A DNA stretch of 64,000 nt from Arthrobacter sp. NtRootA1 (lineage in GTDB: Bacteria; Actinomycetota; Actinomycetes; Actinomycetales; Micrococcaceae): positions 2,418,001-2,482,000 of the forward strand of contig NZ_AP024630.1 in the NCBI RefSeq assembly GCF_019976975.1, in the 5' to 3' direction. This document shows positions 18,195-26,540 of the stretch, piece after piece; the first letter of the stretch is position 1; every line of letters begins with the position of its first letter. The notes beneath the pieces were generated by a model, which searched no databases, had not been told where the DNA came from, and saw only the letters and a program-made list of their open reading frames with translations. The position numbers and the translations under genes were made by a program.

Positions 18195-19451
18195 CTATTT
18201 CTTGTTGGCCGCATCCTGCGCGGAACGGATAAAGTCGTTGCCTGATGAGCCGTTGAGAGTCAGTTTCTGCCCGGCTTGGGAGAGGCCCGTGGCAAGCGCG
18301 GTCCACGTGTTGGAATATGTGCGTGGCTCACTGTTGGTCTTGACGTAGGCTGCGATGTCGTTGACGGTCTTTGCCTCAGGGGTGGAGAAGAACGGTTGCT
18401 GGTAGGTGGCTGCGCGGGTGGGTACCTCACCACCAGTTGCCATGAGGGCACCGGCTTCCGGCCCGGTCATGTACTCGATAAACTTCCAGGCGGCCTCGGT
18501 GTTCTTGCTGCCATTGCCTATGCCCAGGGTCCACCCGATGGTGGTGCCCGTCGTGTCTCCGGTGCTTGCTTTCGGCAAGGCCGTCCACTTGAGGTCCTTG
18601 TTCTGCGTGCCGAAGGAAACCGCTCGTTCCGTGCCCAAAACCGCCATGGCGACCGTGCCGCTCGCCATACCGTCAGCTACGGTGCCGTACGTGTCTGAGA
18701 CGACGTTGCTACCCAGCGCCTTTGCGTCCCTGAGCTTGGCCAGGAAGTTGCCAAACTCGTTGCCTTTGGCCGTGGCGAAATCAGCTTGTCCATCTTTGTT
18801 CCAGATTTCCTGGTCAACCTGCGACATGAAGCAATTGAAGAAAGTGCTGATGATGGCTGAATTGTCCGTGTCCGAGAAACCGGTCCCGAAGCCGGTGTAT
18901 CCAGCGGCGGCAGCCTTTTGGGCAACCTGGACAACCTGGTCGTACGTGGTGGGAACGGTCGCACCGATCTGGGAAAGGATCTTTTCGTTGTAGTAGAGGG
19001 CGCAGGTTCGGTATTCGTACGGCACCGCAACAGTCTTGCCGTCCGGCCCAGCGAGAGTGTCCGTTGGACGCAGCCAGTCGGTGACCTTTGAAGCAGCATC
19101 AGGCAGCGGGGAGTAGACGCCGGCGGAGGCCATCTGGGGAACGACTGGAGTGAACATCTTGAAGACGTCAGGAGCCTGACCGGCTGCCGCAGCTTGCGGG
19201 AGCCTATTCAACATATCGCCCAGCGAAACAACGGAGAGGTTGATCTTGATGTCGGGATTGGCCGCCTCAAACTTGGCAATGTTTTCCTTGAGAGCCTTTG
19301 AGCGTGGGTTATTTTGGCTGGGATCAAGGAAGTCCCAATAGTTCAGCGTCACGGGCCCTTTGGGTTCCGAAGCTGAGGGGGAGCAGCCACTGAGGGCAAG
19401 GCCGGCTACGACGGCTGTGACTAGTGCCAAGCCCCATCGCTTGTTGATCAT
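18195..19451 (-). CDS. Sugar ABC transporter substrate-binding lipoprotein
   Basis: A 418-residue family-1 extracellular solute-binding protein. The N terminus is a lipoprotein signal (basic MINKRWG, hydrophobic stretch, lipobox LSGC with Cys23), after which TLNYWDFLDPSQNN and GQAPDVFKMF are typical of CUT1 binding proteins. ATG at 19451 has GGAG close before it. It would capture an oligosaccharide or glycoside outside the membrane for the two permeases downstream. The promoter carries three copies of the island's LacI-type operator. Confidence 0.9.
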   Translation of the reverse strand: MINKRWGLALVTAVVAGLALSGCSPSASEPKGPVTLNYWDFLDPSQNNPRSKALKENIAKFEAANPDIKINLSVVSLGDMLNRLPQAAAAGQAPDVFKMFTPVVPQMASAGVYSPLPDAASKVTDWLRPTDTLAGPDGKTVAVPYEYRTCALYYNEKILSQIGATVPTTYDQVVQVAQKAAAAGYTGFGTGFSDTDNSAIISTFFNCFMSQVDQEIWNKDGQADFATAKGNEFGNFLAKLRDAKALGSNVVSDTYGTVADGMASGTVAMAVLGTERAVSFGTQNKDLKWTALPKASTGDTTGTTIGWTLGIGNGSKNTEAAWKFIEYMTGPEAGALMATGGEVPTRAATYQQPFFSTPEAKTVNDIAAYVKTNSEPRTYSNTWTALATGLSQAGQKLTLNGSSGNDFIRSAQDAANKK

Positions 19452-19497
19452 GAATTTCTCCTGTGGACTGAGTTGCTAATGCGGGAGCGAGCCGTGC

Positions 19498-19554
19498 TCA
19501 AACGACGCCTACTGGACGCGGGCCACCGTCGGTAGGGAGGAACCGGTCGGTCAT
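19498..19554 (-). CDS. 18-residue leader ORF in the 5' region of the sugar ABC operon
   Basis: On the minus strand ATG at 19554 follows AAAGGAGAG, a near-ideal ribosome-binding site that abuts the proximal operator copy, and opens an 18-codon frame (MTDRFLPTDGGPRPVGVV) ending at TGA 19498-19500. The real binding-protein gene starts 46 bases further on with its own site. No similarity is recognised. It may be a translated leader or a remnant of an older first gene. Confidence 0.45.
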   Translation of the reverse strand: MTDRFLPTDGGPRPVGVV

Positions 19555-19567
19555 CGAGTCTCTCCTT

Positions 19568-19657
19568 TGAGATCGGTTGCATTTATGAAAATTGGCAGTG
19601 AGATCGGTTGCTGAGATCGGTTGCAATAAACTTAGAGCCGAAGGAAGGCTCTGTCAA
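19568..19657 (-). promoter_or_regulatory. Promoter with three LacI-type operators for the sugar ABC operon
   Basis: On the minus strand TTGACA (19652-19657) and TAAGTT (19629-19634) are spaced by 17 bases. Four bases downstream begins a tandem operator pair (19599-19625), and a third full copy TGAGATCGGTTGCA lies at 19568-19581, right before the ribosome-binding site of the leader ORF. The same core, at the same distance from the -10 box, occurs at 6639-6699 and 8013-8071. Confidence 0.75.
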
Positions 19658-19827
19658 GGGAACAAGTGCTGTGGATTTTCACCGTCTAAATGTCACGGAG
19701 AACCGGGCCGTGGCAGGTGGTCGGCTGAGGAGGGTATGGATGTAATGTTCAACGGCGGCAGCATGCTCTGTTGGGCAGGTGACGTGGGAGGGCGATCAGG
19801 TTTGGTGGGTTGCGTCGGTCCGGCTGC

Positions 19828-20874
19828 TTAGGTGCCGTGGCCTTCGGACCTTCGTTTCCTGGCGGGACCGATGGATTCACGCCGTATGATCTGGGTGTCC
19901 AACGCGGCGGGTAACGGCGATTTGGGTGGGTTCCGGGTTTGTCGGATGAGGCCCATCATGCTTCTGGCACCCACGGCTGCCTGATCCATTCGAACCGTGG
20001 AAAGTGACGGGACGAGGAAGGAAGATTCTTCCATGTCGTCCCAGCCGACAACGCTGATGTCCTCGGGGACTTTGAAACCATTGTCATGGAGTGCCCGGAT
20101 CACGCCGATTGCCATCTGGTCATTGGCGGCTACAACGGCTGTGACCTGCTCAAGAGCTGCGATGCGTTTGCCGGCCGCGTAGCCTGAAGCCAGGGTCCAG
20201 TCGCCGGACTCGATGCCATGGGAGGTCACGCCAACTTCGATGATGGTCTCGGAGTAGGCGGCGGCGCGTCTACGGGCCGCGGTCCAATCGTATGGGCCAG
20301 CAACATGGAAGAAGTCGCTATGACCCAGCGAAGCAAGGTGCCGCACGATGGCTCCGATAGGGGAGCCATCGGCAAGGGTGCCTGGTGCGGGCAGTACGTC
20401 GTCATCGTCGCCGGCTACAACAAGTGGTGGTTGGCTCACTAACGGGCCGGAGACAGACCTTGGCGATGGCGCGAAGGAAAGGACTCCGGCGACGTCCCCA
20501 CCGGAGAGCAGCCGGCGGAATTGCGAGTCGGCTGCCTCAGGATGTCGGTCCAGGATGACAGTCTCCACGCGGTATCCATGGGCCTGCGCGGCAGCTTTTG
20601 CGCCGGAGATCATTTTGGGTGGGACATGAATCGAGTGGTGCGGAACAACGACAAAGATCTTGTCGGGCTCTCCTGACCGGAGTGCGCGGGCGGCGAGATT
20701 TGGAGTGTAGTGGAGCTCCGCCAATGCTTTTGCGACTCGCTCTGCAGTGGCCGGCCGGAGGGCGCTGCCGCCCTTGATGTATCGGGAAACCGTCTGGTGT
20801 GACACGCCTGCAACCGAGGCCACGTCGTATAGGGTCGGTCGCCGTTGCTTCGAATCGTGTAAGGAGGCCGGCAT
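19828..20874 (-). CDS. LacI-family transcriptional regulator
   Basis: A 348-residue LacI/GalR protein: helix-turn-helix LYDVASVAGVSHQTVSRYIKG near residues 14-34, hinge NLAARALRSG, and a PBP-like ligand domain (IFVVVPHHSIHVPPKM, VVAANDQMAIGVI, SVVGWDD). The ATG at 20874 follows AAGGAGGC-like sequence on the minus strand less clearly, but the 33 residues before it in the open frame are not family-like. It ends about 170 bases upstream of the sugar ABC promoter and runs in the same direction, so it could control that operon; a second possibility is the glycoside operon at 22 kb. Confidence 0.85.
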   Translation of the reverse strand: MPASLHDSKQRRPTLYDVASVAGVSHQTVSRYIKGGSALRPATAERVAKALAELHYTPNLAARALRSGEPDKIFVVVPHHSIHVPPKMISGAKAAAQAHGYRVETVILDRHPEAADSQFRRLLSGGDVAGVLSFAPSPRSVSGPLVSQPPLVVAGDDDDVLPAPGTLADGSPIGAIVRHLASLGHSDFFHVAGPYDWTAARRRAAAYSETIIEVGVTSHGIESGDWTLASGYAAGKRIAALEQVTAVVAANDQMAIGVIRALHDNGFKVPEDISVVGWDDMEESSFLVPSLSTVRMDQAAVGARSMMGLIRQTRNPPKSPLPAALDTQIIRRESIGPARKRRSEGHGT

Positions 20875-20890
20875 GGGTGACAAAGTCCGT

Positions 20891-21964
20891 TCAGTGCTGA
20901 ACCGAAATCGGCGTGGCTTGATCGACGTGCCCAGGCGCGGCGCTCGTTTTGCGGGGTACCAATTGGGGTGCAATCACGTAGTGCGCCGGTTGGGTCCTGC
21001 CACCGATGCGCTCCAGGAGGAGCCTTGTGCTGTTGGCTCCCGTGAGCTGGCCGGATTGATCCACGGTAGTTAGCGAGATCCGACCGATGGCGGAAACGTA
21101 AATGTTGTCGTACCCGGCGACAGTGAGCTCCTCCGGGACCTGAAGTCCCCGCTCTTCGGCGGCGCGCAGGACACCGAGCGCGGCGATGTCCGCTCCGGCG
21201 AAAATTGCCGTGGGCCGCTCATCTCCAGAGAACGCCTGGATCGCTGCCTCGTAGCCGCCGACCTCCGAGTAGGTGGTTTCCACGACCTTCGGGACAAGTC
21301 CGTGGCGCGTCATGGCTTGTTCGTAGCCATGCCTACGGGCAGTATGCGACAAAACGAAGGGCTCCAGCCCACCAGAGGGCATGCTCGTATGGACGATTCG
21401 TTCATGGCCGAGGGAGACCAAATGGTCAACCATCAGGCGGGCGCCCTGGTACTCGTCGTCAACGACGGTGTCAAAATTGGCGGCAGTGCCATGCCGTGCC
21501 ACAACCACTGTCGGGATCTTGGCGCCCAGCTCCTCAAGCCAGTCTGCCTCCATCCAAGGGGCGACAAGAATGAGACCGTCCACCTGGCGGTCCATCAATG
21601 CTTCTATACTTCGCTTCTGCCGGGCGGGGGAGAGCCCGCCCGCGATGAGTACCTCTTGGTAGGGCGTACCCTCAAGGGCGTCCGTAATTCCCTGAACCAC
21701 TTCAGGCTGGAACGGCGAACTCATTTCCACGATCATGACCCCGATCGTGTACGACTTTCCACGCATCGCCCTGGCGCCGGCGTGCGGCCGATAACCCAGC
21801 TTCTCGATGGCAGCCGTGACGCGCTCCCGCATTTGCGGGCTAACCCCGGAGGCGCCCCGGATGACCTTTGAAACCGCGGAGAACGACACGCCTGCTTCGC
21901 TGGCAACGTCTTGAAGAGTTGCCCGGCGTGGTTTTTCCGGGGATGTGGTTTGTTTGGGTGTCAC
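20891..21964 (-). CDS. LacI-family transcriptional regulator
   Basis: A 357-residue LacI/GalR regulator with HTH LQDVASEAGVSFSAVSKVI at about residues 17-35, a hinge region GARAMRGK, and a ligand domain beginning IGVMIVEMSSPFQPEV. GTG at 21964 is preceded by AGGAGGGG. It is transcribed away from the ABC/glycosidase operon and its 5' region contains GGACAACGTTGCAC at 22013-22026, identical to the copy at the start of that operon, so autoregulation together with control of the operon is likely. The related operators near 41.3 and 45.2 kb may extend its regulon. Confidence 0.9.
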   Translation of the reverse strand: MTPKQTTSPEKPRRATLQDVASEAGVSFSAVSKVIRGASGVSPQMRERVTAAIEKLGYRPHAGARAMRGKSYTIGVMIVEMSSPFQPEVVQGITDALEGTPYQEVLIAGGLSPARQKRSIEALMDRQVDGLILVAPWMEADWLEELGAKIPTVVVARHGTAANFDTVVDDEYQGARLMVDHLVSLGHERIVHTSMPSGGLEPFVLSHTARRHGYEQAMTRHGLVPKVVETTYSEVGGYEAAIQAFSGDERPTAIFAGADIAALGVLRAAEERGLQVPEELTVAGYDNIYVSAIGRISLTTVDQSGQLTGANSTRLLLERIGGRTQPAHYVIAPQLVPRKTSAAPGHVDQATPISVQH

Positions 21965-22012
21965 CCTCGACCCCTCCTGTCTGAGTTCATAGCTAGGTCA
22001 GTGTATCGCGTT

Positions 22013-22026
22013 GGACAACGTTGCAC
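22013..22026. promoter_or_regulatory. LacI-type operator upstream of the LacI gene
   Basis: GGACAACGTTGCAC, a near-palindrome centred on AACGTT, lies 50 bases upstream of the regulator's GTG. An identical 14-mer occurs at 22178-22191. Confidence 0.65.
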
Positions 22027-22142
22027 TATAGGCATGAAAAATTTAGCAGTCGAGGGTCTGTGCATCGAGAGGCAAAAAATCAAAAATCGGCGTCCCTAAA
22101 GGCTTCTCTAGGTACTGCTGTGAGCTGAACAACAAAAGTCTC

Positions 22143-22191
22143 TTGACGGTCTCAGGAGTCTGGCTTACAGTTCTTACGGACAACGTTGCAC
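22143..22191 (+). promoter_or_regulatory. Promoter and operator of the ABC/glycosidase/apiose operon
   Basis: TTGACG (22143-22148) and TACAGT (22166-22171) are spaced by 17 bases, followed six bases later by GGACAACGTTGCAC (22178-22191). A repressor bound there would cover the transcription start. The first gene begins at 22276 after AAAGGAG. Confidence 0.7.
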
Positions 22192-22275
22192 GCTTTTGGG
22201 TTCCATGTCACCGACTGGAGAATTTGGCGGCCGTTGCTGGCAGCGTTCCTGCCCTCAACAACAAAGGAGTTATTC

Positions 22276-23811
22276 ATGCGACGCACACGACGACGTGCTC
22301 TAGTCGCCCTTGCGGCACCCTTGGCCGTGGGGCTTGTAGCCTTGACGGGCTGCACGAGCGGTGGCCAGACGGGCGGTACGAATGGAAGTTCGACCAGCAA
22401 AGACATCCTGACCCTCGGTATGACGGCTGACATTCAGGGCTGGGACCCGGGTGTTCAGCCCGGCTACCAGGGGTGGAGCGCTGACGCGGTATGGGATTCC
22501 CTGTTGCGATGCGACAAGAACGGCAAGCCGGAGGCATCTCTGGCCGACAAATGGGAAATCAGCGCCGATCAGAAGACGGCAACCCTCCACCTGCGTGAGG
22601 GCGTGAAATTCTCGGACGGGACCCCCGTCGATGCTGCTGCGGTGAAGACCAACGCTGAGTACTATGCCACTGCCGGAGGTGCCTCCAGCCGTTGGGCCGG
22701 AATAACCGTCACAACCCCCGACACGCAGACTGTAGCAATCTCCTGGCCGGTTCCCAACCCGCTGCTGGCCCTGCGCATGTGTGAGGCCAAGGTCGCCACC
22801 CCTGCATCCATCCAGGGCAAGAAATTTGATGTACCGGTCGGTTCCGGGCCTTACATTCTGGATGTTGCCAACACCACTCGCGGCTCCGTCTACACGTTCA
22901 CTAAGAACGACTCGTTCTGGGACAGCAGCCGTTTCCCGTACAAGAAGCTTGTCCTGAAGGTCCTGGAAGACGAGACAGCGGCGGTCAACGCCCTGAAGAC
23001 CGAGCAGATCGATGGCACCATCGTTTCCTCAGCAACACTTGAGGAAGCAAAGGGCGCTGGCGAGAACATTCAGACGCTGAAGGGCAGCAGCACCACGCGC
23101 CTGTTGATTACCGACCACCTCGGCGAGAAGATCCCGGCCTTGGGCAACCTCGATGTCCGTAAGGCCATGAACATGGTCTTTGACCGTAATGCGATGTCCG
23201 AGAAGTTGTACCAGGGGCACGCATCACCGGCATACCAAATCTTCCGTGAAGGAAGTGACGCCTACATCCCGGACATGAAGGACCCGTACCCCTTCAACGT
23301 CGACGAAGCCAAGAAGCTCATGGCGAAGGCCGGCTACGCTGACGGGTTCACCCTCCAGATTCCGACGATGACCGGCCAGGGCCACGAAACACTGATGCCG
23401 TACATCACCCAACAGCTGGCCCAGATCAACATCAAGGTTGAGCAGGTTGCATTGTCCGGACCCAACGCCATCTCCGAGCTTCTCAGCGGCAAGTTCCCCG
23501 TACCGCTGTGGCAGCTGGGCAACTACGGCGAATCCCTCCAAGACATCACCGACTACGTCCTCAAGGACGGCATCTGGAACGTCTCCCACCAGCCGGACGC
23601 CAAGGTTGACGCGCTGTGGAACACGGTCCTGACGGGATCCGACACCGAACGCAAGCAGGCTCAGCAGGACCTTAACAAGTACGTCACCGAGCAGGCCTGG
23701 TTTGTTCCGATGGCCTACATGGACCGCTTCTACGCATCCAACCCCAAGGTCAACGTCCAGGAATCCAGCGACTTCTCCGGTCTGCACCCGCTCCTGCGCG
23801 ACTTCAAGTAA
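22276..23811 (+). CDS. ABC transporter substrate-binding lipoprotein, family 5 (oligopeptide/glycoside type)
   Basis: A 511-residue DppA/OppA-type solute-binding protein. It opens with an Arg-rich n-region, a hydrophobic core and lipobox LTGC (Cys26), then shows the family phrases SLADKWEISADQKTATLHLR and VKFSDGTPVDA. ATG at 22276 follows AAAGGAG; the open frame to 22186 would place the signal peptide internally. Although the family is named for peptides, many members bind plant oligosaccharides or glycosides, and here it heads an operon full of glycosidases. It is the likely receptor for an apiose- or rhamnose-containing glycoside. Confidence 0.9.
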   Translation: MRRTRRRALVALAAPLAVGLVALTGCTSGGQTGGTNGSSTSKDILTLGMTADIQGWDPGVQPGYQGWSADAVWDSLLRCDKNGKPEASLADKWEISADQKTATLHLREGVKFSDGTPVDAAAVKTNAEYYATAGGASSRWAGITVTTPDTQTVAISWPVPNPLLALRMCEAKVATPASIQGKKFDVPVGSGPYILDVANTTRGSVYTFTKNDSFWDSSRFPYKKLVLKVLEDETAAVNALKTEQIDGTIVSSATLEEAKGAGENIQTLKGSSTTRLLITDHLGEKIPALGNLDVRKAMNMVFDRNAMSEKLYQGHASPAYQIFREGSDAYIPDMKDPYPFNVDEAKKLMAKAGYADGFTLQIPTMTGQGHETLMPYITQQLAQINIKVEQVALSGPNAISELLSGKFPVPLWQLGNYGESLQDITDYVLKDGIWNVSHQPDAKVDALWNTVLTGSDTERKQAQQDLNKYVTEQAWFVPMAYMDRFYASNPKVNVQESSDFSGLHPLLRDFK

Positions 23812-23838
23812 CCGGACACAAGAGACCCAGCGACCACA

Positions 23839-24780
23839 ATGATGTTATCTCTACTCAAAAGCCTTCTCCGCTCCGCGGCCATACTCCTCCTTGTCAGCTT
23901 TGCAACCTTCTGTCTCATGTTTGGCAACGGAACAGGAATTGCCAGGGCCATCCTGGGCTACCAGGCCACAGAGACTGATGTCCAACGCAAAGTGGTCGAC
24001 CTGGGCCTCGATCGCCCTTTGCTTGTGCAGTTCGGCGACTGGCTGGTCAATGCGGTCACCGGCAACCTTGGCGAATCGTTCTTCACGGGGCAGACCGTGA
24101 CGTCCGCTCTTTCGACGAGGGTGCCGGTGACCCTGACACTGGTCATCCTTACCCTGATTTTTACTTTGATCCTTAGTGTCCTCCTGGGTGTCGCAGCAGC
24201 CGTGTACGGCGGCTGGCTGGATAAAGTCCTCCAGTTCGTCTCCGTTCTGGGTGCAGCCGTTCCGCCGTTCATTATCGCTATCGCCCTGGTTTTCATGTTC
24301 GCCATATCCATCCGTGCCTTCCCCGCCACAGGGTACGTTTCCCCCGACCGCAGCTTCAGCGGTTGGATTCTATCGGTCACGTTGCCAGTGGTGGCGCTTC
24401 TCATCGGCTCGGTTGCCAGCGCGGCCAGCCAATTCCGTGGAGCTGTCCTGGACGCGCTCTCCAAGGACTTTGTCCGCACGTTGAGGGCGCGTGGCCTCAA
24501 AGAGTCCCACGTGATTTTCAGACATGTTCTCCGGAATGCCGGGGGCCCAGGCCTAACTGTCCTGAGCCTTCAAACCTTGGGCCTGCTCGGCGGAGCAATC
24601 TTCGTCGAACAAGTCATGGCACTTCCCGGTATGGGGCAGATGGCCAATCAATCCGCTCAGCAGGGTGACGTACCCATGGTCATGGGAACCGTCGTGGTGA
24701 CAATCATCATCGTGCTGGTGGTCAACTTCCTTGGCGATCTCGCCAACTCCGTCTTGAATCCGAAAGCGAGGACCCGATGA
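23839..24780 (+). CDS. ABC transporter permease (DppB type)
   Basis: A 313-residue permease with six hydrophobic helices. The DppB-like features are the first-helix segment, GNLGESFFTGQTV after a periplasmic loop, and the EAA loop LDALSKDFVRTLRARGLKE that docks to the ATPase. It starts 27 bases after the binding-protein gene and ends in an ATGA overlap with the next gene. Confidence 0.9.
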   Translation: MMLSLLKSLLRSAAILLLVSFATFCLMFGNGTGIARAILGYQATETDVQRKVVDLGLDRPLLVQFGDWLVNAVTGNLGESFFTGQTVTSALSTRVPVTLTLVILTLIFTLILSVLLGVAAAVYGGWLDKVLQFVSVLGAAVPPFIIAIALVFMFAISIRAFPATGYVSPDRSFSGWILSVTLPVVALLIGSVASAASQFRGAVLDALSKDFVRTLRARGLKESHVIFRHVLRNAGGPGLTVLSLQTLGLLGGAIFVEQVMALPGMGQMANQSAQQGDVPMVMGTVVVTIIIVLVVNFLGDLANSVLNPKARTR

Positions 24781-26537
24781 GCGCCGAAGCAAGCATGATT
24801 GAGACTGAAGCCGAGGTCCCCGCGGCGGGCCGTTCCGTCCTGCGGCGCCTGCTGACAAACCCACAAGGCATAACCTGCATCGCGTTCCTCCTGCTGGTCA
24901 TCCTGTTCGGGGTCCTTAGCCCCCTGCTGGCCCCTTACCAGCCCAACCAGGCGGACCTCAACGCAGTGAACGCCCAACCATTCTCGGAAGGGCACCTGTT
25001 CGGTGCCGACCGCGCCGGCCGCGACATCCTTTCACAGCTCATGTGGGGTACCAACGGCACCCTCCAAGGATCGTTATTGGTGCTCGCGATCGCAGTCCTG
25101 CTGGGCGTCACCACAGGCCTCCTGTCCGGCTTCTACAGGGGCAAATTCGAGGCCGTCGCGGGATTCATCACGGACCTCATCATGTCCCTGCCCAGCATCG
25201 TCCTGCTGATTGCACTCTTCGCCTTGACCGGGCCAAACGTCATGGTAGCGATGGCAGTTTTCGGTGTCCTCGTTGCCCCGACGTATTACCGTCTGGTTCG
25301 CTCGGTCGTTTTGTCCGTCCGGACTGAGCTATACATCGATGCAGCAAAAGTCGTCGGTCTCTCCGACCAACGCATCATTGGCCGGCACGTGCTGTGGGCC
25401 GTAAGGGCCCCCGTCGTTATCCAAAGCTCCTTCGTCGCAGCGGCAGGCATCGCCATACAGGCCGGTGTAGAGTTCCTCGGACTCGGCGATCCGGAACAGC
25501 CGTCGTGGGGTGGCATCCTGCAGAACGCGAACAGCAACATATATAACAACCGGTTCGGAGTGCTATGGCCGGCGCTCCTGATCAGCCTCACGATTCTTGC
25601 CCTGGTTCTTTTGGGGAATGTGCTGCGCGATGTCCTACAGTCCTCGGCCCACAATAAGACCTTGAAGAGGTCCCGCCGCCGTGCACTGCTAAATGAAGCC
25701 CAGTCGGCGCGCACAACGTCCTCCCCGGCCAGGTCCGAAGAAGCATTCCTATCCATCCGTGGGTTGAAGGTGGGCTACCCGGACGGCCCGGACCACGTCC
25801 GCACAGTCGTACACGGCGTCGACCTGGACGTTCGCCGCGGTGAAATCCACGGACTCGTTGGCGAGTCAGGATCCGGGAAATCCCAGATGGCCTTCTCAAC
25901 GCTCGGCATCCTCCCCAAGGAAGCCCTCATACTCGGCGGCAGCATCTATCTGGAGGGCGAAGACCTACTGGCGGATGACAAAGCGCTCAAGAACGCGCGC
26001 GGCCGGCGCATCGGTTACATCCCGCAGGAGCCCATGTCCAACCTGGACCCCTCATTCACTATCGGCGCCCAGCTCGTCTACGGTCTCCGGGCCGTCAAAA
26101 AGATCAGCGACAAGCAAGCCAAAGCACAGCTGATCGCACTTTTGACACGCGTTGGCATCCGCAACCCCGAAAACGTCATGCGCCTCTACCCGCACGAAAT
26201 ATCCGGAGGCATGGCGCAGCGAGTCCTGATCTGCGGTGCTGTCGCCGGAGACCCCGACCTGATCGTCGCCGATGAACCAACCACTGCCCTCGATGTCACG
26301 GTGCAGGCTGAGGTCCTTGAACTCCTACGGGAGCTCAGCACTGAGCGTGGCCTGGCCATGATCCTTGTCACCCACAACCTAGGCGTTGTGGCAGATCTTT
26401 GCGACACCGTGAGCGTCATGAAGAACGGGCGGATTGTGGAACGAAACGACGTCGAATCCTTGTTCAGCGACCCCAAGCAGGATTACACAAAAGTGCTTTT
26501 GGAATCGTCGCGCAGCGTAGAACTGATGGAGGCGTAA
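24777..26537 (+). CDS. Fused ABC permease-ATPase (DppC-DppD fusion)
   Basis: A single 586-residue frame joins a DppC-type permease (about residues 1-290: GADRAGRDILSQLMWGT, then the EAA loop YIDAAKVVGLSDQRIIGRHV) to a DppD-type ATPase (about 325-586). In the ATPase, Walker A GESGSGKS is near residue 360, the Q-loop reads IGYIPQEP, the signature is SGGMAQR near 476 and Walker B LIVADEP near 495. A charged linker (TLKRSRRRALLNEAQSARTTSS) connects them. In most systems these are two genes; fusion fixes one ATPase per membrane half. The companion ATPase follows after three bases. Confidence 0.9.
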   Translation: MSAEASMIETEAEVPAAGRSVLRRLLTNPQGITCIAFLLLVILFGVLSPLLAPYQPNQADLNAVNAQPFSEGHLFGADRAGRDILSQLMWGTNGTLQGSLLVLAIAVLLGVTTGLLSGFYRGKFEAVAGFITDLIMSLPSIVLLIALFALTGPNVMVAMAVFGVLVAPTYYRLVRSVVLSVRTELYIDAAKVVGLSDQRIIGRHVLWAVRAPVVIQSSFVAAAGIAIQAGVEFLGLGDPEQPSWGGILQNANSNIYNNRFGVLWPALLISLTILALVLLGNVLRDVLQSSAHNKTLKRSRRRALLNEAQSARTTSSPARSEEAFLSIRGLKVGYPDGPDHVRTVVHGVDLDVRRGEIHGLVGESGSGKSQMAFSTLGILPKEALILGGSIYLEGEDLLADDKALKNARGRRIGYIPQEPMSNLDPSFTIGAQLVYGLRAVKKISDKQAKAQLIALLTRVGIRNPENVMRLYPHEISGGMAQRVLICGAVAGDPDLIVADEPTTALDVTVQAEVLELLRELSTERGLAMILVTHNLGVVADLCDTVSVMKNGRIVERNDVESLFSDPKQDYTKVLLESSRSVELMEA

Positions 26538-26540
26538 AGC

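Noticed and set aside
19592..19831. 79-codon plus-strand frame across the ABC promoter
   Set aside because: Covers operators and promoter elements, ends inside the LacI gene and has no protein-like features.
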